A stretch of 64,000 nt of DNA from Thermoanaerobaculum sp. (GCA_021154885.1 JAJKHS010000144.1:186001-250000); one strand, 5' to 3'; shown: positions 43,811 to 51,493, numbered from the stretch's first letter. The notes: generated by a model from the sequence alone, not told the origin. Numbers and translations are program-made.

Positions 43811-44197
43811 TCAGCCCCGCACCTCGCTCATCAACGCCAGCGTGTTCCCCTCCGAGTCCTTGAAGGACGCGATCCACAGCTCGTGGTCCGGCATTCGGGC
43901 GACGAGTTGGGGCTCGTGGATGAGGTCGGCGCCGCCTTCGCGCAGGGCGGTCCAGGTGGCTTGGATGTCATCCACTTTGAAGTAGAGGATGGAGCCGGGG
44001 TGGTCGAACTGGGGGTCCTCGGGGAGGGAGAGCATCAGGCGGACCCCGGCGCAATCGAAGAACGCCAGCTTGGGCGGGAACTGGTAGAGGAGCGGCAAGC
44101 CCAGGACTTCCTTGTAGAAGCCCACTGCGCGCTCCAGATCGTGAACGGTGACGGCGATCTGGCCGATCTGCCCGAGGTGGGAAGTTGAGGCGCTCAT
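43811..44197 (-). CDS. VOC-family (glyoxalase/dioxygenase fold) protein
   Basis: 128 residues. Two betaalphabetabetabeta halves: IGQIAVTVHDLERAVGFYKEVLGLPLLYQFP and SILYFKVDDIQATWTALREGGADLIHEPQLV, ending LWIASFKDSEGNTLALMSE. His and Glu near the usual metal positions are present (DHELWIASFKDSEGN). The reaction is unknown. It is 30 bp downstream of the TlpA-like gene and co-directional with the Cys-rich peptide genes. Confidence 0.85.
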   Translation of the reverse strand: MSASTSHLGQIGQIAVTVHDLERAVGFYKEVLGLPLLYQFPPKLAFFDCAGVRLMLSLPEDPQFDHPGSILYFKVDDIQATWTALREGGADLIHEPQLVARMPDHELWIASFKDSEGNTLALMSEVRG

Positions 44198-44227
44198 GGC
44201 GGCTCCGGCCCGGCTTCAGCGGGCTTT

Positions 44228-44785
44228 TCAGCGGGTCGAGGCCACGCCCTTCGCCACCGGCTTGTGGACCGATTCCAGCGCCTTGCTGACGGCCGCGCCC
44301 AAGGCGGCGGCCGAGCGGCCCGGAGCCCAGCCCTTCTGGCGGTAGGCGATCCCGCCCTCGGAATCGAGGATCACGTAACTGGGGAAGCTGTCGACCCGGA
44401 AGGCGTTGACGGCCCTCATCTCGCCGTCCCAGGCTTGGAGCCAGTCCATGCCGTTTTTGCTGGCGAATTCCTGGACCGTCTTCTTGTCCTCGTCCACGCT
44501 GACGCTGACGATGACCAGCGGCTGGCCGGCGTTCTTCTGGCGTAGGTCCTTGAGCTCGGGCAGGGCCTTGATGCAGGGGATGCACCAGGTGGCCCAGAAG
44601 TCCAGCAGCACGACCTTGCCTTTCAGGCTGTCGCGGGTGACGGTCTTGCCATCCAGGGTCTGCAGGGAGAAGGGGGGAGCAGGTTCCCCGCCATCCGCAA
44701 ACGCGGCGACGGCCGGGACCAGCAGGCAGGCTCCCAGCGCGAAGACGATCCCGGTCCGACGAAGCCTCTCAGCTCTCCACAGCAT
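44228..44785 (-). CDS. TlpA-like thiol:disulfide oxidoreductase
   Basis: 185 residues. N-terminal signal/anchor (TGIVFALGACLLVPAVAAFA), then PAPPFSLQTLDGKTVTRDSLKGKVVLLDFWATWCIPCIKALPEL with the redox CIPC at Cys68/Cys71 and cis-Pro in VDSFPSYVILD. TlpA/ResA-type proteins reduce or shuffle disulfides in the periplasm. It lies 93 bp downstream of two ten-cysteine secreted peptide genes on the same strand, so those peptides are its likely clients. Confidence 0.88.
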   Translation of the reverse strand: MLWRAERLRRTGIVFALGACLLVPAVAAFADGGEPAPPFSLQTLDGKTVTRDSLKGKVVLLDFWATWCIPCIKALPELKDLRQKNAGQPLVIVSVSVDEDKKTVQEFASKNGMDWLQAWDGEMRAVNAFRVDSFPSYVILDSEGGIAYRQKGWAPGRSAAALGAAVSKALESVHKPVAKGVASTR

Positions 44786-44878
44786 GCCGATCTCCTCTCA
44801 GGGAGATTCTACACGAAGGAAAGAGCCCGCGGGGACGGCCGGCCAGCCGGCGCGCCCCGGGACCTCTTTGGGCGTGGG

Positions 44879-45097
44879 CTATCCGGCGCACCAGCAGCAG
44901 CCGCCCGACCCGTTGCCGCCACAGCGGCCCAGGCCGGCACCGCCGCACCAGGTGTCGCACGACTCTCCGAAGCAGCAGCCCGGGGAGGCGAAGCAGGCGG
45001 GGGGCCTGCAGATGGAGAGCTTCGGGAACGGCGGCGCGCTGGCGAGAGCAGCGGCGGAAAGGCTGAGGGCGGCGAGGAACAGGGTAATGCGTTTCAT
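44879..45097 (-). CDS. Secreted ten-cysteine peptide, paralogue 2
   Basis: 72 residues from ATG 45097 (AAAGGAG upstream). Signal peptide ITLFLAALSLSAAALASA. The mature part contains CRPPACFASPGCCFGESCDTWC and a Gly-rich end with C..CC.C. Cysteine spacing is C-x4-C-x5-CC-x4-C-x3-C-x7-C-x7-CC-x-C, the same order as the neighbour 17 bp upstream. A disulfide-rich knottin-like fold is likely. Function unknown. Confidence 0.75.
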   Translation of the reverse strand: MKRITLFLAALSLSAAALASAPPFPKLSICRPPACFASPGCCFGESCDTWCGGAGLGRCGGNGSGGCCWCAG

Positions 45098-45114
45098 CTC
45101 ATGTCTCCTTTCGG

Positions 45115-45342
45115 TCACAGGACGATCGCGCACTCGCAGCATTCCCCTTGGCAGTAGGGGTCGCTGCCAGGCTCCCGGCCGGCGCAGTAGGTGGCGCAGT
45201 CCGAATCCTGGCAGCAGCCGGGCGTGCGGAAGCAGGCGGGAGCGTTGCATTTCGGCCCGGGGGCCGCTTTCGCTGGTCCGGTGACGAGGGCCGTGGCGGT
45301 GAGGGCCGCGGCAATCAGGAACAGGCCCATCTTCTTCATCAT
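45115..45342 (-). CDS. Secreted ten-cysteine peptide, paralogue 1
   Basis: 75 residues from ATG 45342 (AAAGGAG just upstream; a second ATG follows at once). Signal peptide MGLFLIAAALTATALVTGPAKA. Mature part CNAPACFRTPGCCQDSDC, ATYC, then YCQGECCEC: C-x4-C-x5-CC-x4-C-x3-C-x9-C-x3-CC-x-C. First gene of a run with its paralogue, the TlpA-like oxidoreductase and the VOC protein. The CCxDSDC core recalls disulfide-core peptides such as WAP or conotoxin-like folds, but true homology is unproven. Confidence 0.75.
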   Translation of the reverse strand: MMKKMGLFLIAAALTATALVTGPAKAAPGPKCNAPACFRTPGCCQDSDCATYCAGREPGSDPYCQGECCECAIVL

Positions 45343-45449
45343 CAGCTCTCCTTTCGACGAGGAACCCGCAGAGGTTCGCCAAAAGATAGCATGCGCCATC
45401 GGCTATGGCTCGTGCGCGCCACATGTCTGGAGGGAGCATGCGCTGCTTT

Positions 45450-45573
45450 GCTTAGGGTAGGGGCGGGTCTGGACGGGCGGGAGGCGGCGCGACCCGCCCT
45501 GCAACGGCGAGATGTCCTCCCCAGGGCGGGTCGAGCCCCCAACCTGCCGTCCAGACCCGCCCCTACCCTAAGC
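45450..45573. repeat. MITE-like element with 27-bp perfect terminal inverted repeats
   Basis: Ends 45450-45476 and 45547-45573 are exact reverse complements (27 bp, starting GCTTAGGGTAGGGGCGGG). Nested inside is a second perfect pair CGACCCGCCCTG / CAGGGCGGGTCG (45490-45501, 45522-45533). The 124-bp element has no coding capacity and no clear target duplication. It lies between the Cys-rich peptide promoter and the end of the protoporphyrinogen oxidase gene. Confidence 0.82.
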
Positions 45574-45576
45574 ATC

Positions 45577-45594
45577 GAGGCCAAAGTTAGCGCC
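45577..45594 (-). repeat. Shared boundary motif GGCGCTAACTTTGGCCTC
   Basis: Read on the minus strand this matches 32323-32339 except for one extra G. It abuts the MITE-like element. See the entry at 32323. Confidence 0.5.
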
Positions 45595-45600
45595 TATGGG

Positions 45601-46950
45601 TCAGCCTCTCAGCATCTGCGCCGCCAGCTCCGTCCCGCCCTGAATGCAGCCCGGCACCGAGACTCCCCCCAGGAAGTTGCCGCCGATGTGGAGGCCGGGG
45701 AGGGCTTGCTCGATCTCCCGGGCGCGGTCCACGAAGCGGCCGTGGCCGACCTCGTACTGGGGGATGGCCCGGGGCCAGCGGCGGACGAGGCGGTAGGCGG
45801 GCTCGCCGCGGAGGCTCAGCGGGCCTCGCAGCTCGTCGATCAGGGTGGTGGCGATGCGGTCCTCGTCCCAGGCGACGATCTCGGGATCGGTCCTGCCGCC
45901 GGCGAAGGCGGCGAGGGCGACATGGCCTTCCGGAGCCCGGTCGGGGAAGAGCTCCGAGGGGAAGAGGCAGCCGAGCGAGCGGAGCCCTTCCTTGCGCGGA
46001 GCGAGGAAGCCGAAGCCGTCCAGCGGATGGCCCACGTCCGCGCGGCGCCAGCCGATGGCGAGGACAGCCACGGCGGCGTAGGGGATCTGATCGAAGAGGC
46101 GGCTGGCCCCGGCCGTGACCTCGTCCAGGAGGCGGGCCGCCACGTCCGCGGGCACGGCGAGGACGACCCTTTTCGCGTCGATCGGACCGGCGGAGGTGTC
46201 CGCCCGGTATCCTCCCGCCGCGCGGACGATCCGCTGCACAGCGACACCGGTGCGCACGTCGCCGACCTCCGCCGCCAGCTTGAGGGGAAGGGCCTCGAGG
46301 CCATCACGGAAGGAGATCATGGCGCCTCCCGGGCGCGGTCCCTTGCGACGGGAGAGGGCGCCCCGGATCAGGCTGGCGTGGTCGTGCTCCAGGCTCCAGA
46401 TCCTGGGCACGGCCCAGCGCATGGAGAGCCGCTCGGGATCGCCGGCGTAGACGCCGGAGACGAACGGCCCCACGGCGTAATCCAGAAAGGGCTGCCCCAG
46501 CCGGCGGCGGACGAACGTTGCGATGCTCTCCTCCGTCCCCTCCGGCGGCCGGCCGATCCAGGGCTCTTTCAGAAGGCGGAGCTTGGCGCTGGGCGGGAAG
46601 AGGCGAGTGGCCAGAAAGCTCCCCGGCCCGCCCGGCAGAGGAACGAGCCAGCCATCCTTGTAGAGATACCGCCGCCTGGCCGCGGGGGCCGCCACGACCT
46701 TCTCGCCGTCCAGGCCGGCGTCGCGGATCAGCCGGCCCACGGTTTCGTGGCTTTCGACGACGGTGTTGGGCCCCAGCTCGAAACGCCAGGGGCCGTCCGT
46801 ATGGGTCTCGATCGCCCCGCCTACGCGGCCGGCGGCCTCCACGACGGCCACGCGCAGCCCGCCCCGGGCGAGGCGGAAGGCGGTGGTCAGGCCGGAGATG
46901 CCGGCGCCGATCACCAGGACGTCGAGGACATTCAGGGGGCCGTCGCTCAT
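45601..46950 (-). CDS. hemG: Protoporphyrinogen oxidase (FAD-dependent)
   Basis: 449 residues from ATG 46950. FAD-binding VLVIGAGISGLTTAFRLARGGLRVAVVEAAGRVGGAIET, then FELGPNTVV, FLDYAVGPFVSGVYAGDPERLSMRWAVP and C-terminal GLHIGGNFLGGVSVPGCIQGG match oxygen-dependent coproporphyrinogen/protoporphyrinogen oxidases (HemG/HemY). It oxidises the porphyrinogen ring late in heme synthesis. No other heme gene is nearby. The symbol hemY is used for the same family. Confidence 0.92.
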   Translation of the reverse strand: MSDGPLNVLDVLVIGAGISGLTTAFRLARGGLRVAVVEAAGRVGGAIETHTDGPWRFELGPNTVVESHETVGRLIRDAGLDGEKVVAAPAARRRYLYKDGWLVPLPGGPGSFLATRLFPPSAKLRLLKEPWIGRPPEGTEESIATFVRRRLGQPFLDYAVGPFVSGVYAGDPERLSMRWAVPRIWSLEHDHASLIRGALSRRKGPRPGGAMISFRDGLEALPLKLAAEVGDVRTGVAVQRIVRAAGGYRADTSAGPIDAKRVVLAVPADVAARLLDEVTAGASRLFDQIPYAAVAVLAIGWRRADVGHPLDGFGFLAPRKEGLRSLGCLFPSELFPDRAPEGHVALAAFAGGRTDPEIVAWDEDRIATTLIDELRGPLSLRGEPAYRLVRRWPRAIPQYEVGHGRFVDRAREIEQALPGLHIGGNFLGGVSVPGCIQGGTELAAQMLRG

Positions 46951-46996
46951 GAGCAAAGATACCGCGAGTCAGGGCAGCGGCCGGAGCCCGGGAGAA

Positions 46997-47323
46997 TCAC
47001 GGCACCTTGAGCTCGGCCCAGTCGAGCGCGTACCCGAGCGCCCGCTTCACTTCTCTTTCTCGTGCGGCTGCCAGCACACCAACCCGGGAGGACAGGAGGC
47101 GCTTCGCGACGACATGGACGTTGTCGAAGTTGACGACCGATGGCGCGAGTCCTTCAGGCTCCCCCACCGGCACCTCTTGCGGAATGCCTCGGATGGTCGT
47201 GGTGATCTCGGCGACGATCGCCTTGTTCAAGTATGCGTAGGCCGCAGAACGCGTCAGCAGCAGGACTGGCCGCCGCCCCACGGGTGCTGGAAGGTCGGCC
47301 CACCAGATCTCGTACTGCCTCAT
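46997..47323 (-). CDS. MazF/PemK-type toxin
   Basis: 108 residues. MRQYEIWWADLPAPVGRRPVLLLTRSAAYAYLNKAIVAEITTTIRGIPQEVPVGEPEGLAPSVVNFDNVHVVAKRLL is the SH3-like PemK fold; residues around RRPVLLLT and NFDNVHVV form the RNase site. MazF toxins cut mRNA at short motifs. Start overlaps the antitoxin stop (ATGA). Confidence 0.9.
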   Translation of the reverse strand: MRQYEIWWADLPAPVGRRPVLLLTRSAAYAYLNKAIVAEITTTIRGIPQEVPVGEPEGLAPSVVNFDNVHVVAKRLLSSRVGVLAAAREREVKRALGYALDWAELKVP

Positions 47324-47562
47324 CCCTCGCCCGGGGCACTGCGGCCTTCCCAGACGGTAGGATCGAACGGTGTATCAGGGCTGTCTGGATGGCGCGCGTA
47401 TGCCTCGGCCGTGGCCTGTTCCTCGGCCTCCCAGAGCGCCTTCAAAATCGCCGCTCGAATGAACTCCGACCGTCGGCGAGAGCGAGCAGGAGCAACCCGC
47501 TCCAAGCGGCCCGCCAACTCGTCGTCTACCTCTACAAGGAGTGACTTCATAGGCTGAAGCAT
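47320..47562 (-). CDS. Ribbon-helix-helix antitoxin of the MazF pair
   Basis: 80 residues from ATG 47562 (GGGGGA upstream); an internal ATG at 47550 has no ribosome site. LLVEVDDELAGRLERVAPARSRRRSEFIRAAILKALWEAEE is a CopG-like DNA-binding domain, followed by a Pro/Asp-rich toxin-binding tail (RHPDSPDTPFDPTVWEG). Confidence 0.85.
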   Translation of the reverse strand: MLQPMKSLLVEVDDELAGRLERVAPARSRRRSEFIRAAILKALWEAEEQATAEAYARHPDSPDTPFDPTVWEGRSAPGEG

Positions 47563-47686
47563 AGACTCATTCCCCCTGGAGAGTCCATGGCTTCGAAGTG
47601 CGACACCGGCTAGCCGTGCTCTGGCTTCCACGTTCAGGTATGCAGATATCTATGGCACGAAGCCGGCCGGCCCATCAAGGGGTCTC

Positions 47687-47716
47687 TTGACATTTTCCGG
47701 CTCTGTGCCTGATTAT
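47687..47716 (+). promoter_or_regulatory. Candidate sigma-70 promoter
   Basis: TTGACA at 47687-47692 matches the -35 consensus exactly, followed 18 bp later by GATTAT (47711-47716), four of six for a -10. It would transcribe into the 21-bp repeat array. Confidence 0.5.
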
Positions 47717-48124
47717 CTCCCTTGGAGGGTAAGGCGCGCGACGGCGCGGAGCATCCTGCGCAAGGCAGACTGCCCGGTTTCATCGCTCTTGCGCATACAG
47801 AAATCTCTGGCGGATGACCTGATTCGAGTTTCAGGTGACCTCATCCGAGTTGCGGGTCACTCCATTCGCGGATTGGGTGACCAAATTCGCGGGGCGAGTG
47901 ACCTGACCCGCGTTACAGGTCATCTCATCCGAGTTTCAGGTCATCTCATTCGCGGATTGAGTGAGCTCATCCGAGTTGCGGGTCTTCTCATCCGCGAAGT
48001 GGACGACCTCATTCACGAATTGAATGACCTCATCCGCGGATGGAGTGACCTCATCCGAGTTGCGGATGACCTGACTCGCGAGTCCGTGGCCTCGCGACTC
48101 GAGTGTGGCAGGTTCATCCAGTGA
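47687..48124 (+). CDS. Possible heptad-repeat protein encoded by a 21-bp minisatellite
   Basis: An open frame of 145 codons whose middle ~90 residues are thirteen heptads of the form DLIRVSG / HLIRGLS / ELIRVAG. Leu-Ile at fixed heptad positions with Arg after them would make an amphipathic helix or coiled coil. The TTG that opens the frame coincides with a -35 box, so a real start would lie downstream, such as the in-frame TTG near 47789; no clear ribosome site is visible. The opposite strand is also partly open in heptads. Either a real repeat protein or a non-coding minisatellite that happens to be open. Confidence 0.35.
   Translation: MTFSGSVPDYLPWRVRRATARSILRKADCPVSSLLRIQKSLADDLIRVSGDLIRVAGHSIRGLGDQIRGASDLTRVTGHLIRVSGHLIRGLSELIRVAGLLIREVDDLIHELNDLIRGWSDLIRVADDLTRESVASRLECGRFIQ
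47819..48091 (+). repeat. 21-bp tandem repeat, about 13 units
   Basis: Consensus CATCCGAGTTGCGGGTGACCT repeated without spacers; units vary between GAGTTGCGGG, GAGTTTCAGG and GCGGATTGAG versions, often with CTCATC kept. The 21-bp period keeps frame across the array. It fills most of the 680-bp gap between the MazF antitoxin and the HAD hydrolase genes. Confidence 0.88.
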
Positions 48125-48243
48125 CGGCGGAAGTAATCTCGGGAGCGGGAGAACAGCGAGTCCATTCGGGGCGATCTCGACGCTGATCTCGGAGCTCTGA
48201 TTCTCAGCGACGAAACGACCCTCGCGGAGGGAGATCGTCCACA

Positions 48244-48969
48244 CTATGCCCGGGCGGAGGCTGCGGCCGCGGACAGCGGAATCGACGGCACAGCGCAACC
48301 TCGCAGAAGACGTAGCACCTCGTTGCCGTCCAGGAAATCGTCCACGACCGCGGTGGCTCCTCCCTGTCGAAGTCGGGCGCCACGCTCCCCGCACCCGACA
48401 CCGAGGAGCGCCCAGCCGAGACTGGCAGCCACGCGGATGTCCCAGAGCCCATCTCCAATCAGTACGACTCGTTCGTGAATCCCATGATAGGTCGCGTCGG
48501 CGCGGCGTTTCGCGAGCTCGAAGATGGTGACCCTGTCAGGCGAATCGTCCGAGGACGCGAAAAGCAACTCGACAGGCAAATCCGCAGCTCGGAGCTTCAG
48601 GAGTGCGGTCCTGCTCCAACCGCCGGTTGCGATGCCTACGTGCCATCCCTCACGACGCAGGCAGTCGAGAAGCGGAGCCGCCCCGCGCGTTGCGGCGAAG
48701 CGACTCGGTGCCTGATTCAACTGTCGTGAAAGAGCGGCCTCATACCTGGCAACGAAGGCCTCGATCTCGGGCTGCGTCGGCGCCCGGCTTCGATACCGAC
48801 GCCACAGCCAGTCTACGATCCCTGCGTCCGTGACCTGTGGAGACTCCTCCCAACTCGCGAGCGAGATCTGCAACAGCTCGCTGGCCACGCTGCAAAAGCA
48901 CTCGTCGTCGACCTCGAGCGTGTCGCAGAGGGTGCCGTCGATGTCGAATATCGCGAGGGGTGCGTTCAT
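48244..48969 (-). CDS. HAD-superfamily hydrolase
   Basis: 241 residues. Motif I FDIDGTLCDT (nucleophile Asp), motif II VGIATGGWSRTA, motif III Lys and motif IV VVLIGDGLWDIRVAASLGW. A helical cap sits between motifs I and II, as in phosphoglycolate-phosphatase-like enzymes. It dephosphorylates an unknown small phosphate ester. It stands alone; base composition is a little lower in GC than the left part of the window. Confidence 0.87.
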   Translation of the reverse strand: MNAPLAIFDIDGTLCDTLEVDDECFCSVASELLQISLASWEESPQVTDAGIVDWLWRRYRSRAPTQPEIEAFVARYEAALSRQLNQAPSRFAATRGAAPLLDCLRREGWHVGIATGGWSRTALLKLRAADLPVELLFASSDDSPDRVTIFELAKRRADATYHGIHERVVLIGDGLWDIRVAASLGWALLGVGCGERGARLRQGGATAVVDDFLDGNEVLRLLRGCAVPSIPLSAAAASARA

Positions 48970-49059
48970 GAGCTCTGGTTAACGTTGGAATTCAGCGGCA
49001 AGCGAAGCGAATCCGCTGCAACGACGGTTAGGGCATCCGGGGGCTCCATGAGCAGACGT

Positions 49060-50169
49060 TCACATGTTCACTGCGTCCCGATACCCCTCCATGCTATGAT
49101 TGGAAAACCTGAGGGCACCGGGGCTCGTCCCTGTCAAGCAAACATTTTCCTCCGACCACTCGCCGGGCCTGTGTAGCCGATAGAAGAACGCATAGAGACT
49201 CCAGAGTGGCGACAGGGCGGTAAGCAACAATCCCAGCGGGCTTCGTAGCCAGAAGCGTTGGGCGAGCATTGCGGCTGGGCGCCGAGGGGGCATTTCGGGT
49301 ACCGGATCGCCACGGTTAACTACGTGAACGAAGCGATCGGCGTGCTCGTGCTCAAAGGCAGTCACTAGCCTCTGATCACCAACGCGTGGCGCTCCAAAGG
49401 TGATAAGCTGGGCATTATCTCGACGTTGGCTGCTGCTTCTACACCAGAGGCGATAAATCGCAAATGCGATGGTCGCAACTGCGCCTCCCAAGGAATGTCC
49501 GGTAAAAATCACGACATCGTGTTGATTGAGTTCAGGAAGAAGTTCGTGTAGGGCCCGCCCGCATGTTGACGGTTTACGTCTATGCAGTGCCTCCCACGTG
49601 CCGCGCTCGACACCGACAACCGCTAGTGATAACAAAAGTGCGATTAGGAGGGCGACCGCTAAAGGGAAAGGGAAGCGAAGCGGAAGAGCGAGTAGCCAGA
49701 TCAGTAGAGGAAGTGCAATAATGGTTCCGTGACGAAGTATGCGCCAACGTGCGGATACAGCAATATCAGCTTCAGCAATATCAGCTTCGCTAATTCCTAA
49801 AAGGGGGTCTGTACCATACCAGAGCCATGTGAAGGCTCGACTGAATCCCTGATGTGCTGAGCCGGCAAAGGGCAATCTGTAAGAGCCTCCCTGGAGGGGT
49901 ATGGAAGGCGATGCCGAGAGGCTGTCGTCGACTATAGAAAGAGGTGAAAAGAAGGCTTGAAAGTTTGTAAATCGCCAATTGCCGAGGAGTTCTGTACCGC
50001 GAAACGCGACATAAACCTCCTTTTTGTGAGAGTCGAGAGTAACAAGAGCCGCGAACTCTCCTGCTGGTTGAAATTGTTCGACCGTTCTAATATGCGTGGC
50101 CTGGTTCGGAAAGGGCCCATATGCCTCAAGAGAGTGTGATGCTGCGTTGGTCACAAGGCGTGCGTCCAT
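49060..50169 (-). CDS. Class 3 lipase with an inserted membrane hairpin
   Basis: 369 residues from ATG 50169 (GAGG upstream). The lipase core is split: KEVYVAFRGTE, then FTGHSLGGAVATIAFAIYRLW with nucleophile Ser226, ITFGAPRVGDQ, Asp in VNRGDPVPEMPP, and His in SNHSMEGYRDA. Between strand and elbow, residues 149-187 form two hydrophobic segments, IIALPLLIWLLALPL and FPLAVALLIALLLSLAVVGV, a probable membrane hairpin. The region is visibly less GC-rich than the rest, suggesting transfer. It follows a single-helix membrane protein by 13 bp. Confidence 0.85.
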   Translation of the reverse strand: MDARLVTNAASHSLEAYGPFPNQATHIRTVEQFQPAGEFAALVTLDSHKKEVYVAFRGTELLGNWRFTNFQAFFSPLSIVDDSLSASPSIPLQGGSYRLPFAGSAHQGFSRAFTWLWYGTDPLLGISEADIAEADIAVSARWRILRHGTIIALPLLIWLLALPLRFPFPLAVALLIALLLSLAVVGVERGTWEALHRRKPSTCGRALHELLPELNQHDVVIFTGHSLGGAVATIAFAIYRLWCRSSSQRRDNAQLITFGAPRVGDQRLVTAFEHEHADRFVHVVNRGDPVPEMPPRRPAAMLAQRFWLRSPLGLLLTALSPLWSLYAFFYRLHRPGEWSEENVCLTGTSPGALRFSNHSMEGYRDAVNM

Positions 50170-50182
50170 GTTAATCCTCAAA

Positions 50183-50725
50183 TTATTGCTGACCCGTTTT
50201 GTACAACCTCACTCCGGCGAAACTTCCGAATGCTTTTTCAGTTCCCTTTCTGTTTGTAGGCACCTGAAAGCTGACCAGCCAGCGCTCACCTGATGGATCG
50301 CCTGGGTATAACTGCGCTTTCCACGTCGGCATACCGCGAATTTCCTGCGGCACCACAAAGTCGACCCGCTTAGGGAATTTCAATTCATAGCGTATGATGT
50401 TGTTGAAGTCATCGACATGTATTAGTGCCTTCTGGTACTCGAATGGGGCTGGAGGTGTTGGCGGATCGGGGTTGTCAATCGCCACTTCCTTATATTTCGG
50501 CTCTGTTTCAGCCATGAAGACTTGTGCGTTGATTGCAATAGGCGGCGAGTCGGCCTTCTCCAATGAAATAGTAATTTTATCCGTGATCTTCAGTTTCCAA
50601 CCAAGAACCAGATAGACCAAAAGAATGAGGACTAAGAGTAGAACTGATCCGGTCAAAGCCCACAGTAGGTTCCAGAAGGCCTTTGGTGCCCTCCAGGCAG
50701 AAGCCAGCATGCTTTGCTCCGTCAT
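50183..50725 (-). CDS. Single-helix membrane protein paired with the lipase
   Basis: 180 residues. One helix (LLWALTGSVLLLVLILLVYLVLGW, residues 19-43) followed by a ~135-residue beta-rich soluble domain (ITISLEKADSPPIAINAQVFMAE, ALIHVDDFNNIIRYELKFPKRVDFVVP, WLVSFQVPTNRKG). I do not recognise it. It precedes the lipase gene by 13 bp, so the two are probably a unit, and shares its lower GC content. Confidence 0.65.
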   Translation of the reverse strand: MTEQSMLASAWRAPKAFWNLLWALTGSVLLLVLILLVYLVLGWKLKITDKITISLEKADSPPIAINAQVFMAETEPKYKEVAIDNPDPPTPPAPFEYQKALIHVDDFNNIIRYELKFPKRVDFVVPQEIRGMPTWKAQLYPGDPSGERWLVSFQVPTNRKGTEKAFGSFAGVRLYKTGQQ

Positions 50726-50780
50726 TTCTCCCTCTCTTTGAATGCCCGCGTTATCGAGACGAAACGGCGGCGTTGAAAGC

Positions 50781-51245
50781 CTACGCCGGCTGGGAAGCCC
50801 TCCGAGCCGCCAGCGCGATGGGCAGGCCGATGAAGAACATGTGCACGAAGAGGCCGGTGGCCAGGACGAGAGGTGGGAAGGATAGTTTGCGAGGAAACGC
50901 TGAAAGAGGTACGACGACGAGGTTCATGACCGCATAGATGCCGGCGCCGTAGAGCACCCCCGAGAGGACTGCTTGCCGGATGAGGAGTGGGAACCACCGG
51001 CTGGCGAGGTAGAAAATGGCCGCCGCCGAAAAGGCGATGAAGAAGTGAAGGAGGAGTCCCAGAGCCGCCGTGGGCAGTCCCCCATCGTAGGCCGCCGCGC
51101 CGAGAAGTCCGCTGGCGACGGACTGGAGGATGCGAACGGGGGGAACGCCGCGGAAGGCCGAGAACACGATCGCATAGGTGATGTCGAGCGCTCCGGCGAT
51201 GGAGCCGCCGACGAGGATGGCGAAGGCAGCAAGGTTACGGCGCAT
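50781..51245 (-). CDS. Four-helix membrane protein of unknown function
   Basis: 154 residues with about four membrane helices (LAAFAILVGGSIAGALDITYAIV, GLLLHFFIAFSAAAIFYLAS, GVLYGAGIYAVMNLVVVPLSAF, LATGLFVHMFFIGLPIALAAR). GGSIAGALDITYA in helix 1 and HFFIAFSAAAIFYL resemble YagU/DUF1440-like proteins, but I would not insist. AAGGAG upstream of ATG 51245. It is divergent from the Hsp70 operon across the 9-bp repeat array. Confidence 0.65.
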   Translation of the reverse strand: MRRNLAAFAILVGGSIAGALDITYAIVFSAFRGVPPVRILQSVASGLLGAAAYDGGLPTAALGLLLHFFIAFSAAAIFYLASRWFPLLIRQAVLSGVLYGAGIYAVMNLVVVPLSAFPRKLSFPPLVLATGLFVHMFFIGLPIALAARRASQPA

Positions 51246-51328
51246 CCGTGATCCTCCTTGCGATGAAATTCCGCGAGCTCTGCTTCGGGGAGCCTATGCC
51301 GAGAGCGGAGCCTGGTCAATCAGGCAAG

Positions 51329-51493
51329 CAGGGACTTCAGGGACAACAGGGACTCCAGGGACAACAGGGACTCCAGGGACAACAGGGACTCCAGGGACTT
51401 CAGGGACGGGCGGAGAAATCGTGGGAGGCTTTGTCCCTGCTGTCCCTGCTGTCCCTGCTGTCCCTGCTGTCCCTGCTGTCCCTGAGGTCCCTG
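51329..51493. repeat. Inverted array of 9-bp CAGGGACNN repeats (copy B)
   Basis: Left arm 51329-51407: nine units CAGGGACnn with nn alternating TT, AA, TC. Right arm 51433-51493: seven inverted units GTCCCTGnn, mostly CT. A 25-bp loop separates them. The arms can pair over more than 60 bp. It lies between divergent genes, not at a shared 3' end, so a plain terminator role does not fit. Copies A and C are at 30471-30588 and 62968-63068. Confidence 0.88.

Noticed and set aside
47819-48091. 21-bp tandem units as a CRISPR array
   Set aside because: Units follow each other without spacers and vary internally; this is a minisatellite.
47936-48394. Minus-strand open frame with heptads across the 21-bp repeat
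   Set aside because: It ends at a stop inside the array and begins in the coding region of the HAD gene; the plus frame spans the array fully.
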